Positions 11,601 through 59,373 of a stretch of DNA of 64,000 nucleotides are shown here, one piece after another; the first letter of the stretch is position 1, and every line of letters begins with the position of its first letter. The DNA comes from Engraulis encrasicolus (Eukaryota; Chordata; Actinopteri; Clupeiformes; Engraulidae). The stretch covers positions 23,296,276 to 23,360,275 of the forward strand of contig NC_085868.1 in the NCBI RefSeq assembly GCF_034702125.1. Direction: 5' to 3'. A program made the translations under genes and the position numbers. Under the pieces are notes generated by a model. It searched no databases and was not told the DNA's origin. It saw nothing but the letters and a program-made list of their open reading frames with translations.

Positions 11601-13782
11601 TGATGAAGGTCTAGTACCGAAACGTTGTTTTTTTAAAGAAAGAACAGTGAAATGGTCAGTGTGCGGGAGTTTCTTTAAGTTGTTGCTGAGTGACCCATGG
11701 GCCATCTCCGACGCACCTGCCAGCCGAGGTGTGCGAAAAAAAGTTTAACGTAGGTATGTGATCTGACATGAACGACCTGTGCAGCATATCCAAAAGTTGA
11801 GAAATCTCCAAGAGTATAGCAACTTTACTTCGTGACCATATCGCGAGGCGAGTGCCAAATATCCAAGCAGTGATCCAGACACAATATAGAGCAGTTTCAC
11901 ATGTCACTATAGCCTATAGTTGACGAAGTGTCTTCGAGGAGGGTAGTGTAGAGTTTGGGTCGGATTGGATTAGAGTTTGTTGCATCACATGAGATGATAT
12001 ATGGACCACTACCATTGGTCACAGACAGACTCTCTGGGTCCCTTTCAATATCCTATCTCCCGTCCACTCCTTTTGATTGGGGCTTCTTGCTCTGCTGATG
12101 CCCACCCCCGCCACCGTGGAGAAAACAATACATTTTCCCCGCTTTCAGCAAAGGCACAACTTTTGGAGCGCTTTTACTAGTGGTGTCAAAAATGATCGAT
12201 TCAGCGATGCAATCCAATGCGGGGCATGGACGATCCAGAATCGATCCGGCAAGTTGCAGAATTGTGCTCTTGGGGCGCTGTGGCGCAGCGCAATAAGGCC
12301 CCCACATTTGGGGTTACAACCACGGGGACCCCGGTTTGAGTCCGGCCGGGGTCATTTCCCAATCCCACCCCGTCTCTCTGTCCCACTCACTTCCTGTCAC
12401 CATCTCAGACTGCCCCATCAACTAAAGGCATAAAAGCCCCCCAAAAATATTTATATTTATTTAAAAAAAAGAATTGTGCTCTTGCGAGATATTGAATATA
12501 CGTCTATTTTCAATGACACCGTACCTCTCTCTCTCTCTCCCTCCCTCATGCTGCATACATTGCTCTGGGCAGGCTCCAGGAAGATGGAGCACAAGGGGAA
12601 CAGCTGGCATGAGACATGCTTCGCGTGCCAGCGCTGCCAGCAGCCCATTGGCACCAAGAGCTTCATCCCCAAGGAGAACAACAACTTCTGCGTGCCCTGC
12701 TACGAGAAGCAGTTTGCCATGCAGTGTATCCAGTGCAAGAAGGTACAGCAGCAGCACTGGCAACATTTGCAGGCTACAGTTCATTTACAAACTCGGTGAA
12801 ACTACACACGGTATAGTGTGAGTTGGGTGCCATTGCACTTGAAATGTTTTCATTATATAATGTCAATGTGTTTGTTTTATTTGTTTTTTACTTTCAATTT
12901 TATTTTAGATTTTACACATTACTATTTGTAACTCTCGTTATTTTAATGCATCACATATTGTAGGTGGCATACAGGCATGTCTGTGCGCATTGAAGAAGTA
13001 AAATAAGGCCTAATGCCTCTGCAGACAGTACTTTTAATATTGTCATTTCATTTAATTTCATTTTGGGGGCTTTGAAGCCTTTACCTGGACAGGAAATTAT
13101 GACAGAGTAACAGGAAATGAGTGGGAGAGAGAGAGAGGCAGCGAAGTAGCGGGAAACAACTGGACTCGAATCCAGATCCCCGGATTTATGAAATGGCTCC
13201 CCGGCCCACTGAGTCACGGCACCCCACCTTCATTTAGTTTGTCGTATTTTCTTCCTCCTCCATTAGCCAATTACCACGGGCGGTGTGACGTACCGGGAGC
13301 AGCCGTGGCATAAGGACTGCTTCCTGTGCACAGGCTGCAAGCAGCAGCTCTCTGGCCAGCGCTTCACCTCCAGAGACGACTTTGCCTACTGCCTCAACTG
13401 CTTCTGCAACCTCTACGCCAAGAAGTGCGCCTCCTGCACCAGCCCCATCAGCGGTAAGGCCACTGATGTTGTCACTGAAATAAAACAGAGTCCTAAGTTT
13501 CACTGATGAACACCTACTAAAACACTGCAATTATGAAAAGAAGTGCAGTAGGCTACTGTTAGTAAAATAAGTGATTTTGCACATGCCAAAACAAATGCAA
13601 ATGAATGCGACTGTGTGTTTGCAATTCTAGGTCTTGGTGGGAGTAAGTACATCTCGCTTGAGGAGCGGCAGTGGCACAATGACTGCTTCAACTGCAAGAA
13701 GTGTTCTGTGTCCCTGGTGGGCCGTGGCTTCTTGACGGAGAGAGACGACATCCTGTGCCCTGACTGTGGTAAAGACATCTGA
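8481..13782 (+). CDS. fhl2: Four and a half LIM domains protein 2 (spliced, 5 coding exons)
   Basis: Joining 8481-8636, 10444-10618, 12573-12742, 13267-13453 and 13631-13782 gives 840 nt with all phases matching: 279 residues, the same length as human FHL2. An N-terminal half LIM (C7, C10, C28, C31) is followed by four LIM domains starting near residues 40, 101, 162 and 221, each with CxxC and HxxC zinc-ligand spacing; the protein ends in CPDCGKDI as in FHL2. It starts MTERYDCHYCKESLFGKKY, very close to human FHL2. FHL proteins are zinc-binding adaptors that link integrins, sarcomeric proteins and nuclear transcription factors in heart and muscle. I cannot tell fhl2a from fhl2b. All introns are GT-AG. 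Confidence 0.95.
9255..9420 (+). repeat. GGGCCC-rich dispersed repeat, copy 2
   Basis: GGTCAGTTGTCCCGGGCCCA followed by a G-rich run matches the repeat at 55-240 and 20110-20250. It lies in the fhl2 intron after coding exon 1. Confidence 0.6.
9945..10060. repeat. Teleost SINE/LINE-tail type repeat
   Basis: Contains TTACACTTAGCTGACGCTT and ATCCAAAGCGACTTACA, a sequence met very often in fish genomes as the tail of short interspersed elements. A related tail in the other orientation is at 51645-51770. Confidence 0.6.
10140..10217 (-). repeat. Repeat with hammerhead-like core, copy A
   Basis: On the minus strand CTGATGA (10210-10216) is followed by a short possible stem and then GAAAC (10195-10199). 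An upstream CGCACACTG word and a TTTATTTTT run are shared with the copies at 11503-11690 and 38470-38610. Stem I is not convincing, so ribozyme activity is not claimed. Confidence 0.45.
10218..10345 (-). repeat. tRNA-derived SINE fragment
   Basis: Minus strand reads as a tRNA-like head: an A-box-like GTGACCTGGTGG and, about 35 bp on, a B-box-like AGTTTGAATTG. It is about 100 bp upstream of fhl2 coding exon 2. Confidence 0.5.
10444..10618 (+). CDS. fhl2: fhl2 coding exon 2
   Basis: Residues 53-110 plus one base of G111, from DLSYKDRHWHEDCFHC to KKTIMPG; completes LIM1 and most of LIM2. Acceptor CCCGTGCAG, donor CCAG|GTCAGT. Confidence 0.95.
11503..11690. repeat. Near-perfect palindrome with hammerhead-like core (copy B)
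   Basis: Two arms of about 90 bp are inverted copies around ATCGAT (11591-11596). Each arm runs from CTTAAAGAAACTCC through CCGCACACTGACC to an AACGTTTCGG-type word; the right arm has CTGATGA at 11600-11606 and GAAAC at 11619-11623. It is a foldback element in an fhl2 intron. RNA from it would form a long hairpin. Confidence 0.8.
12273..12469 (+). mobile_element. tRNA-derived SINE, full length with target-site duplication
   Basis: The head GGGGCGCTGTGGCGCAGCG resembles tRNA with an A box, and GGTTTGAGTCCGG is the B box. An unrelated body (TCACTTCCTGTCACCATCTC) and an AT-rich tail follow. A perfect 15-bp duplication, AGAATTGTGCTCTTG, flanks it (12258-12272 and 12470-12484), proving insertion by target-primed retrotransposition. 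It sits about 100 bp upstream of fhl2 coding exon 3. Confidence 0.9.
12573..12742 (+). CDS. fhl2: fhl2 coding exon 3
   Basis: Completes G111 and encodes residues 112-167 (SRKMEHKGNSWHETCF to QCIQCKK): end of LIM2 and start of LIM3. Acceptor CTCTGGGCAG, donor AAG|GTACAG. Confidence 0.95.
13056..13227 (-). mobile_element. tRNA-derived SINE
   Basis: Minus strand starts GGGGTGCCGTGACTCAGTGG (A-box region), has GGATTCGAGTCC (B box), then the TTCCTGTTACTCTGTC-type body and an AAGCCCCC tail shared with the SINE at 12273-12469. It ends about 40 bp upstream of fhl2 coding exon 4. Confidence 0.8.
13267..13453 (+). CDS. fhl2: fhl2 coding exon 4
   Basis: Residues 168-229 plus one base of G230 (PITTGGVTYREQPWHKDCF to CTSPISG): end of LIM3, start of LIM4. 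Acceptor CTCCATTAG, donor GCG|GTAAGG. Confidence 0.95.
13631..13782 (+). CDS. fhl2: fhl2 coding exon 5 with stop
   Basis: Residues 230-279 (LGGSKYISLEERQWHNDCF to CPDCGKDI) and TGA at 13780-13782. Completes LIM4. Confidence 0.95.
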
Positions 13783-14307
13783 GAATGCAAGGATACAAGA
13801 ATGCAAGGCAACAAGGATGCAAAGATACAATGACGCAAGGATGGAAATATATTTTATTGTCAGTGTTACATGGTTTGAATAATACTAGGATATGCAGTGA
13901 ACCTACTGATTATGTTGTCATTTTATCCAAAAGACAATTGTTAGGAATGCCTCACTCTGTCAGAAAGTAATACCACATGTTGAAAGCGCATTTCAATTAT
14001 ATTTTTGAGCTACACTAACAGGGTGGGCATAGTTGCTGTTAATTAATTGAAGTCTAAGTTAATTTGAGTTTTGATGGTAGGCCTATTATTAGGTTTTCCT
14101 GCATGATATGCCTCAGTTAAGTGAAATTGTGATTCTTTACTTTAATTTATTGCCCTTTGCTGTAAGGTAAATCTATCGTTTGAAAAGATAGCCTACTATG
14201 TAAATGTATTATCTATGGTTATTTTTTGGTTGCCAATTGAAATATGTTGTGTGTGTTTATTAACAAAAATGTGTTTAAAAGGATAACACTCAGATATTAT
14301 TCATTGT

Positions 14308-14389
14308 AATAAAATGCAACGTGTGAAGCATTACTTCATAATAAATGTATTATGAACTGGCTTTGCTTTATTTTGTATTTTTTAATAAA
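14308..14389 (+). terminator. fhl2: Candidate polyadenylation signals of fhl2
   Basis: Three AATAAA hexamers at 14308, 14340 and 14384 lie 0.5-0.6 kb after the stop in AT-rich DNA with no other gene, so the 3' UTR probably ends here. Which one is used cannot be told. Confidence 0.5.
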
Positions 14390-14399
14390 GTAATAGACT

Positions 14400-15290
14400 A
14401 TAATGGGGATGGGCCGTATGGCGAAAAAAATCATTGCGATATACATAGGCCTACAGTGCTACTGTACATGGGGTTATAAAGGCGTTCCAGTCATCAAGTG
14501 CCCACATGGTTAATTTGAGGCCTGAAGTAGATGGTACCGTATGGTAACTTTGTCTCAAAGCTCTTTTTGAGTCCCTCCTATTTTATCTTTTAAAGTCTGA
14601 GCGCCCTAATTTTTTTTTGGAATACGCTGTACAGTTCCCAAATATGATGGAAAATCAATTATAAGTCCCAATAAAGCATACATCCCAAGATCTGGAACCC
14701 CAAAATGGCAAGACTCTTCAACACGCGTTTCACAAATTCAGTTTTTAATTCTTAATATAGCCAAAAATAATCAAGGCATGCTATTTGTAAGTACACCATC
14801 TGGTAGAGAGGGTCATATTGAGGGGCCATGGTGATTTTTAGGCCTGTATCTTCCTTCAAACTAAAACCAGAGGTGTCAAAATCTGCTTGTAAATTTTGTA
14901 TGCAATTCACAAGTTGGCATGGCACCCCAACTTTGGAGGGCTTCATCTCTGCAACCGTTGGACGTAGGGTGCTAATACTTGGTACTCTTTCAATTGACCT
15001 CAAAAGGTACCTGTATGTGAGATATCGGGTAAATCGGAGAGGGTCATGTGGGGAGATTCTAGGGAATCATGTGAATTGACATGGAATGACCATAGCCTAT
15101 TAAAAAATATTACCCTAGGCATGTATTTTCTTTTCAACAATGTTTAAGGCCAAAAGTACACATATTTCTAAGAACTAGCCTACCCACACGGTATAGCCTA
15201 CTGTGCATGAACTGGCCGCCGCCGCACACTATTTTACTAGTGCAAAGCAAAATCATGCCCATGCACCATGCTGGCATGGTGTGTCGTCAC
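14400..15290. other. Intergenic DNA between fhl2 and ankrd16
   Basis: No exon-like frame with splice signals was seen. GGGATGGGCCGTATGGCG and GATATAC words near 14407-14450 resemble dispersed repeats elsewhere (for example 34990-35050). The rest is unrecognised. Confidence 0.4.
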
Positions 15291-15294
15291 ATTG

Positions 15295-15535
15295 AGCGAT
15301 CCAATGAGAGAGCACGATTCACCCAAACGTGCCTGTGTCATCTGCTTGCGACTGCGCAGGAGAAGCACCACTGTAAATAAGTCAATTTAGCCACAGAGAT
15401 TCGTATGTATGTTCTATTTTAGAGACAGGAGACTCGATTTTTAATTTTAGAACGTGTTTGTGGCATAATGCACATACCACACGTGGCTGCAGCAAAAAGC
15501 AGGGATTGTATTGTGACTGACACCTTTTCTTGCAG
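15295..15535 (+). promoter_or_regulatory. ankrd16: Probable ankrd16 promoter and 5' UTR
   Basis: ATCCAATGAGAG (CCAAT box, about 15298) is followed by GACTGCGCAGG, an NRF1-like half site near 15350. A pyrimidine-rich TTTTCTTGCAG at 15525-15535 could be a 5' UTR acceptor 48 bp before the ATG. No TATA box is seen. Inference from motifs only. Confidence 0.35.
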
Positions 15536-15583
15536 CTAATACTTGGATCTACTCTATGCAAGTTATATTTATTTGTACACAGA

Positions 15584-23699
<8,116 letters not shown>

Positions 23700-24224
23700 G
23701 AGTTGAATAGATGTTTGCGCGTCTGCATGAGTGCACCTGCATATGTAGTATGTGTGCATGTGCAGATACACTTGCTAGACCAGGGAACTTTTTATGCCAC
23801 ATTTTTTTCATCACCACCATCGGACTACAACTCTGAGCTCGAGGCGCAGGTGGTTGCTCACTGACTGCTGATATTGTGTGGAAGGAATAGGAGTGTTCTC
23901 TATCGGCCAACAGCATAATTACAGCGGATTAATTCAGTAGTGTTTTGAAAAATCTTGTCATTATTTATTTATTTTTGTAAGTATGTTTTATCTAAGGGCC
24001 ACACTGAGTGAGGAGGCGGGCCACATGTGGCCCCCGGGCCTCCAGTTGCCCATCCCTGTGCTAGACTGTACTAGCCAACCTGGAGTAGTACACTCACTGT
24101 GAATGCAAACACACACATGCATGTGGTGTATATGCACCACACACAGAGAGAGACACACACACACACAGAGACACACAGTAGGACTCATACAGTCAGCAGC
24201 ACACTGGACATGCCAATCCCATAT

Positions 24225-24368
24225 CAGCACACACACAAATGTCCACCACGCACATGGATGTACACACACACACAAACACACACAAATGTCCATGCACATG
24301 GACGTATACACACAAAAGTGTGTGCATGGATGTACACACACACACACACAAATGTCCATGCACATGGA

Positions 24369-24415
<47 letters not shown>
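24225..24415. repeat. CA-rich minisatellite with TCCATGCACATGGA units
   Basis: AAATGTCCATGCACATGGAC units, each with 7-bp inverted arms, alternate with CA tracts three times and end in a pure CA tract (24373-24415). Confidence 0.75.
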
Positions 24416-24420
<5 letters not shown>

Positions 24421-25129
24421 AGTATGATTATACGCATGGATGCACAGACGAGCAGAACTGCGTATGTGTACACAAAGACACAAAAACACATAGACTTTAA
24501 TGATCAATGAAGTGTACACAGACATTTCCACATGAATGGGTCTTTATCAGGTGTGACTGTATCTTGTGTAGGAGGAGTCTACTTGTCACACACACACACA
24601 CACACACACATTTGTTGCTTGTGACTTAACATATGGAAATGTGTCCGGCCGTTCCACTGAAACCTGATGCCTTGAAGGAGAGGACGTTGGCTATAAACGT
24701 GCCATGTATAATTAATCACCACACACACACATGCATACACGCATACACATATGCATACATACACACACACAGAATCATACATACACACACAACATAGACT
24801 GCCCGCAAGTCCTTGTGACATTTTAAATATCAGATCTGTGTTAGTTGCCATGGAAACTAGAGAGTAACCACTGAGCGTAGGGCCACCATGTTTTCATTTC
24901 ACTTATCCTGTGTGTGTGCTTGTGTTGGGGGGGTGAGTCTGTGTGCATGCGTATGTGCCCATGCCTGTCTGCGAGTCTGTGAATCTGTGTGTTTGTGTGA
25001 GAGAGAGAGAGTCTGCAAAGGTGTTTGTGTGTGTTTGCATGTGTGTGAGTCTGCGGCGAAGCTATGTGTCTGAGACTCTGAGTATGTGTGTGTTGGAGTT
25101 GAGAGAGAGAGAGAGTCCGCAAAGGTGTG

Positions 25130-25130
<1 letters not shown>

Positions 25131-25193
<63 letters not shown>

Positions 25194-25217
25194 TGTGTGT
25201 GTGTGTGTGTGTGTGTG
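25131..25217. repeat. (GCGT)n then (GT)n microsatellite
   Basis: About 16 GCGT units followed by GT. Alternating purine-pyrimidine DNA of this kind can adopt Z-form. It lies between ankrd16 and gdi2. Confidence 0.9.
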
Positions 25218-25849
25218 GGGGTCCATCCATGCACTTATGTTTGTGTGTGGCTCCCTGCCTCGCGAGGCTAATTCCCTCGGGCGGGGGGGAATCTGTCTGA
25301 CAGAGTCGGCTAGGCAGGCAGCATGTGCAGGATTAGCTTGCCAGTGCAGCCTGCGCCAGATTGTCCCTCTGACCCTGTGTATACTTCAGTCATGTGACCT
25401 GGTGCTTCACTATTGTGTACCACTGTCCTCTTTTGTGGTGTGGGTGACGCCGCGCCAGAACTCTCTGTGTGTGTGTGCGTGTGTGTGTGTGTGTGTGAGG
25501 ATCCTGCTTGTCAAGATCGACCAGCTTCAGTGAGGTGGCCATCTGTACTAAAGTAAATAATAAAGCACTATAGCAAACCAATACACTTGTGGTTTACTGT
25601 GTGACCAATTTTCAGGCATAGAGGAAGTAACAGGATATGAGAGCTCCCTTGACAAACAAAAGATGACACCAGCACACACACACCCCTCCCCCATCACATT
25701 GTGTCAATTTGACTAAACAAATATTACAGATAGTGATCCACTGTTACATGCCAGTTAGTGGCAAACGAAAGCATTAAATGCCAATTTTCACCTAATTTGT
25801 GAGAAATAGAAGGTACATGTTGGCAATCTGGGTGAGTCACTCAGCCTAT

Positions 25850-26020
25850 CGCTGACAGTACACGTTTCCTTTACGCGGCTGACGGATGGCTACGTAGCTC
25901 CTCCCTTGCCGTGCAGCGGACCTGCTTGACGTTGCAGAGCAGCCCTTTCATTCCAACCCTACGAGATCTCCATTTTCTTCAGCCCGAGTCTAGGGAAAAG
26001 CGGGGTGATTATCTGGGAAA
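25850..26020 (+). promoter_or_regulatory. gdi2: Probable gdi2 promoter and 5' UTR
   Basis: The 170 bp before the gdi2 ATG are relatively rich in CpG (TTACGCGGCTGACGG, CTTGACGTTGCAG) with no TATA box, and the CpG-rich character continues into intron 1 to about 27.3 kb. This fits a housekeeping promoter. The start site is not determined. Confidence 0.4.
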
Positions 26021-47043
<21,023 letters not shown>

Positions 47044-48860
47044 GGGTCAGCAGAGGCCCAGAAAACAGCCCCCAACTCAACTCCAACTCCAGTCCAGTCA
47101 AAGGCAGTTAAGGCAGGCGCTATAATAATGATCATCTCCAGGCTAACCACGAAAAACAAACACAAGAGTATAACAGAAATATTAAGATGTAAAACACAAA
47201 AAAACGACAACCAACCAAAAACGAATGGGCTAGCTGATAAATCCCTTATACATATTTTTTTTCTTCGTTCTACTTGTTTTTTTGTTTTTGTTTTATTAAT
47301 CTTTTTTTCTCTTTTTTTTCTTTCAGTTCTCTTTCATTTTACCATTATAACGAAGTTTCAGATTACTCAGTTACAGACCTAGCATATTTTTTTGTTGCTT
47401 TTTTGGGATTGGGGGGGGGTATAGGACACGTCATCTCCTTTCCAATCGAGGGGGTTGGGCACTGATCAGACCTAATGAGCTGTAGGTGGCGGCCTCTCAC
47501 TTTTTTTTCTCACTCTCCATCTTTCTCTCGCTGTTTTTTTCTCCCTCTCTCTCTTGCTTAACGATGCCAAACAGCCAATGGTATTACTATCGAGTCCTCT
47601 GACCCTACTTAACCAGTACTTATCTTCACACTTTGGCAAGAGTTAGAGGGAGGGATAACGAGAGAGAGGTACTGGGGAGAGATCTAGAGATGGGGGGTGT
47701 TGGCCATGGAATTGTAAAGGAGAGAGGAGATACTTTATGCAGAAAAAAACCTGAAGAGGCCCCCCCTTGCCACCTATGGAAGTTAGTGGTGTAGATGTGT
47801 ATGCGTGTGTATGTACGTGCGAGTGTGTGTTTGTATGCGTGTACGCAGGCGTGGGTGTTTGTAATGGTAATAGTGCTGTGCTTTCTCTTCTCGCTTCAGG
47901 ATGTCGTAAAAATATGTTTCCAATGTTTCCCTCTCGAAGAAAAAAAAAAAAAAGAATAAATCACCGAATTCAGACTCTGTGAAGCTCGTTCAGCTCGGTT
48001 TTTCTGTGTACAGTCAAACCAATCACACACTGACTGCAGCAACCGTTCTGCAGAGTCATTGAAGCGGTCCGTTGCGGTCTGGCCCCGCCTCCTTACACCC
48101 GATATCGACAAACAAATAAATAAATAAACATCAAAACAAACCAATCACAGCTCAAAGGCTGCTCGCATCATGTTTCCATGGCAACCCCAGAAGCGCTGTC
48201 GTCAAGGCGAATTTCCCTAGTTTTGAGTGACGGCTCGCTTTACCGCTTCCACAGCTCGCCACCTGCACAGAGACTCGACTCTCTATGTCTATTTTGTATT
48301 GATATTATTGGCCAGAGCTGCTCACAAGCACTTAACACAGCTGCCCCCGCTCCCCCTATGAAAGGTGTACTGTATTTGTTTGTGTTCACACACACACACA
48401 CATGCGTGTGCACACACACGCACACACTGTGTACCCAACAAAGGGTGTGTGTGTGTGCGCGCTTGTGTGTTGTGTGTGTTTATGGCCAGATTGTGTACTC
48501 CCTCACTCTACCTATGTAAGACACCACCCCCCCTCCCAAACAAACATGTCAGCTATTGGTATTGCTGCAGTTTGTAGAGGGGTAGGGGTAGTGTTTCGGT
48601 GAGGGGAGATGTGGGGGACGTAGGGGTTGGGAGGGCGTTTTGGGGGGGCAGATATGGTGGCAGAGTCGTGCTGTAATATCTGTGTTTGTGTTTAGAGAGG
48701 ACCAAATGTCGCCTGCAGTATTGAGTTTGAGCGGAGCCCTGGTGCGGAGGCATTTAGTGTTTTTAAAGAGAGAAAAACATTTAAAAAAGCTCAATGTTGT
48801 ACTAACAGGGCTCAGATGATTTCTGTACTGCAAAAATAAACATGAACTTGTGAAAAAAAA
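47044..48860 (+). terminator. gdi2: gdi2 3' UTR and polyadenylation signal
   Basis: No gene lies between the stop and 48.9 kb. AATAAA at 48835-48840 followed by TGTTTTGAGTCGTGTTG (a GT-rich downstream element) is the best end signal, implying a 1.8-kb 3' UTR. An earlier GAATAAA after a run of A at 47955 is an alternative and may be an A-rich artefact. Confidence 0.6.
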
Positions 48861-49139
48861 TCTTGATGTTTTGAGTCGTGTTGCATTGCTCTTTACTTTG
48901 CTCTTTACCCACCATGAGAGAGGTGGATAGATTTTATTCTCTTGTAAATATGGACATGGCAATTGTTGGTGAAATTTTAAAAGGGATGACGAGTGAAAAC
49001 AGTCACAGGATCTGATTTCAAGTGGACTTGGACACAGAATTTTAAGGAAGGCCTACTTGAGATTTTAATTGGGCTACTTTGTTTTACTACACAGTAAATC
49101 TAAAGTGAAAAGTAAAATTGTGCATATTTTGAACAAAGT

Positions 49140-49415
49140 AACTTAATTTAATGTCAAATTAAAACTGCCCTCATAGTGTACAAATATAGAGGTCCTTTGT
49201 CTCCAGGCAGCGAACTACACTTCCCAGAATGCGCCTTCCCAAATCCGAATTCCAGCGGACGGACTCCTTCAGTTTGCCCAATCCGCGTTGCTCAATCTTT
49301 TACGTCATCACTTGAACTTGAACTCGCACTTGGGCATTTCTGCGAGACGCGCCGGCTCTTAGAATAACTGGTTAGCAAGTTCTTTCAAAGTGTATTCGTA
49401 GTGAGGGTGGCGCAA
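49140..49415 (+). promoter_or_regulatory. asb13: Promoter region of asb13 copy 1
   Basis: ACTACACTTCCCAGAATGC at 49214-49232 matches the ZNF143/Staf-type promoter motif, and TTACGTCATCA (49300-49310) is a CRE/ATF-like site. The 276 bp align with 59012-59321 upstream of copy 2. No TATA box. Motif matches are seen in sequence; function is inferred. Confidence 0.6.
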
Positions 49416-57937
<8,522 letters not shown>

Positions 57938-57941
57938 TGCA

Positions 57942-58051
<110 letters not shown>

Positions 58052-58180
58052 CTGCTCACACGCTACTGATCTTCGTTTCCTAGTGAAATGTGCCTAAAGT
58101 GTATAGGCTATGTAAATAATAAATATTTTGCTGTGCTGTGGATGTTTCTATGTGAATTGTGGTGACTTTGAATACTGTTT

Positions 58181-58186
58181 AATAAA
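58181..58186 (+). terminator. asb13: Polyadenylation signal of asb13 copy 1
   Basis: AATAAA 244 bp after the stop, followed about 20-50 bp on by TTTATG and T/G-rich DNA. Good candidate for the 3' end. Confidence 0.7.
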
Positions 58187-58303
58187 GCTGAAAAGTAAAT
58201 TTTATGATTACCGATTCTGACCGACTTGCTTTGTGTATCTTTCAATTCAATACAATTTCAACTTATTAGGGACCATGTATAATTAATTCACAATTAATTA
58301 CGT

Positions 58304-58615
58304 TATTGAGTTTGAGCGGAGGCAAGTTTTTTTAATTAAGAGAGAAAACGTTTTATAGGGTATGAAATATTTTTCAGTAGTTAATTTGGTGGTTGGTGGA
58401 TCTTCTCCATATCCACCATTTTCAATTACCAGAAATAGGTATCTTTGACTGCAAAAACGTATTCTACTTTGGTCATGACTGTAAATATTACTTTATTATT
58501 ACGTAAAATAAAAATGTAAAATGAAATGATCAAATTTGTGAATAGGTGGCACACATTTTGAAAATAAACAACTAAAATTACTCCAGGCAGCTCATATGAT
58601 TCTGTACTGCTGTTT
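58304..58615 (+). pseudogene. Relic of the gdi2 3' UTR end before asb13 copy 2
   Basis: TATTGAGTTTGAGCGGA (from 58305) and AAGAGAGAAAA match 48719-48775 near the gdi2 3' end, and CTCATATGATTCTGTACTGC (58591) matches CTCAGATGATTTCTGTACTGC (48811). Order and orientation are kept. This places the left edge of the asb13 duplication inside the gdi2 transcript. Confidence 0.7.
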
Positions 58616-58620
58616 CATTT

Positions 58621-58639
58621 GTCTGTCTGTCTGTCTGTC

Positions 58640-58711
<72 letters not shown>
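58621..58711. repeat. (GTCT)n then (GT)n
   Basis: Six TCTG units followed by a GT tract of about 66 bp between the two asb13 genes. Confidence 0.95.
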
Positions 58712-58714
<3 letters not shown>

Positions 58715-59011
58715 AGTGCAGTTCTTCAACTTTGCTCTTTCCCCTTATCAGAGTATGGGGCTTGTGGCACACAGATTTTACTCTGTAGGCCTAAATGGAC
58801 AATATAAAAAGTGTTAGTGGAATGTTACAGTTATGATTAACTAAAACTGCAACATAACCAGATGTCAAGAACACTTTGGGCATAGAATTGTAAGTGTACC
58901 ATGATGTTCTCTGAATGTTGCCAAAAAGCAGTGGCTTCTCAGATCACAACTTAAAAGTAAAATACTGTAGCCTAGTAGTGTACTTTTGAATGAAAATGGA
59001 AACATCATCCC

Positions 59012-59321
59012 TTAATTTACTGTCAAATTAAAACTCTCCTCTCATCACTCTTAATAAAAACACTGTGAGGTTCCTCTTCATCCACTTGAGGCATGAGACT
59101 TCCCAGAACTTCCTAGAAAGCGCCTGCCCACATGCGAATGCCATTGCGCGTCTCTCTCACGTTGCCCAACCGGTGTTGTTGCTCAACGTCTACATCATCG
59201 CTTGCGCGCTTTAACTTGAACTGGGACATGGATATTTCTTATTCAAGCCCCGCCGGCTCTTGGAAAATAACCGCTGACTGAGTTCTTTGCAGTGCGTTTG
59301 TGGTGATAAATAGCGTGAAGG
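59012..59321 (+). promoter_or_regulatory. asb13: Promoter region of asb13 copy 2 (diverged)
   Basis: TGTCAAATTAAAACTCTCCT aligns with the start of the copy 1 promoter and the match continues to the ATG. The ZNF143-type motif is broken (GAGACTTCCCAGAACTTCC) and the CRE-like TTACGTCATCA is CTACATCATCG. CpG content remains high. Confidence 0.55.
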
Positions 59322-59373
59322 ATGCCACAGATGAAGTTATCCGCGGCGCGAAGGTGCATCATTATGGATATTG
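59322..59373 (+). CDS. asb13: asb13 copy 2, exon 1
   Basis: MPQMKLSAARRCIIMDI plus one base of D18. Donor ATTG|GTAAGA. Start choice is uncertain by three codons. Confidence 0.8.

Larger units (their letters stand above)
23700..25564 (+). terminator. ankrd16: Presumed ankrd16 3' UTR and polyadenylation signal
   Basis: The first clear AATAAA after the stop that is followed by GT-rich DNA is at 25559-25564, which would give a 1.86-kb 3' UTR. The stretch also holds a GGGCCACATGTGGCCCCCGG repeat fragment (23993-24063) and several microsatellites. The site is uncertain. Confidence 0.35.

Noticed and set aside
12273..12360. tRNA gene (A and B boxes present)
   Set aside because: The head does not fold into a full cloverleaf with a clear anticodon, and the 15-bp duplication and tail show it is a SINE. 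The same holds for 10218-10345, 13056-13227 and 50838-51146.
15530..15583. Upstream TTG start extending ankrd16 by 18 residues
   Set aside because: Non-ATG start, no similarity of the extra residues to ANKRD16, and a good ATG at 15584 aligns with the known N-terminus.
48178..48519. 113-codon frame in the gdi2 3' UTR
   Set aside because: It ends in microsatellite-derived residues and has no domain; it lies within the presumed 3' UTR.
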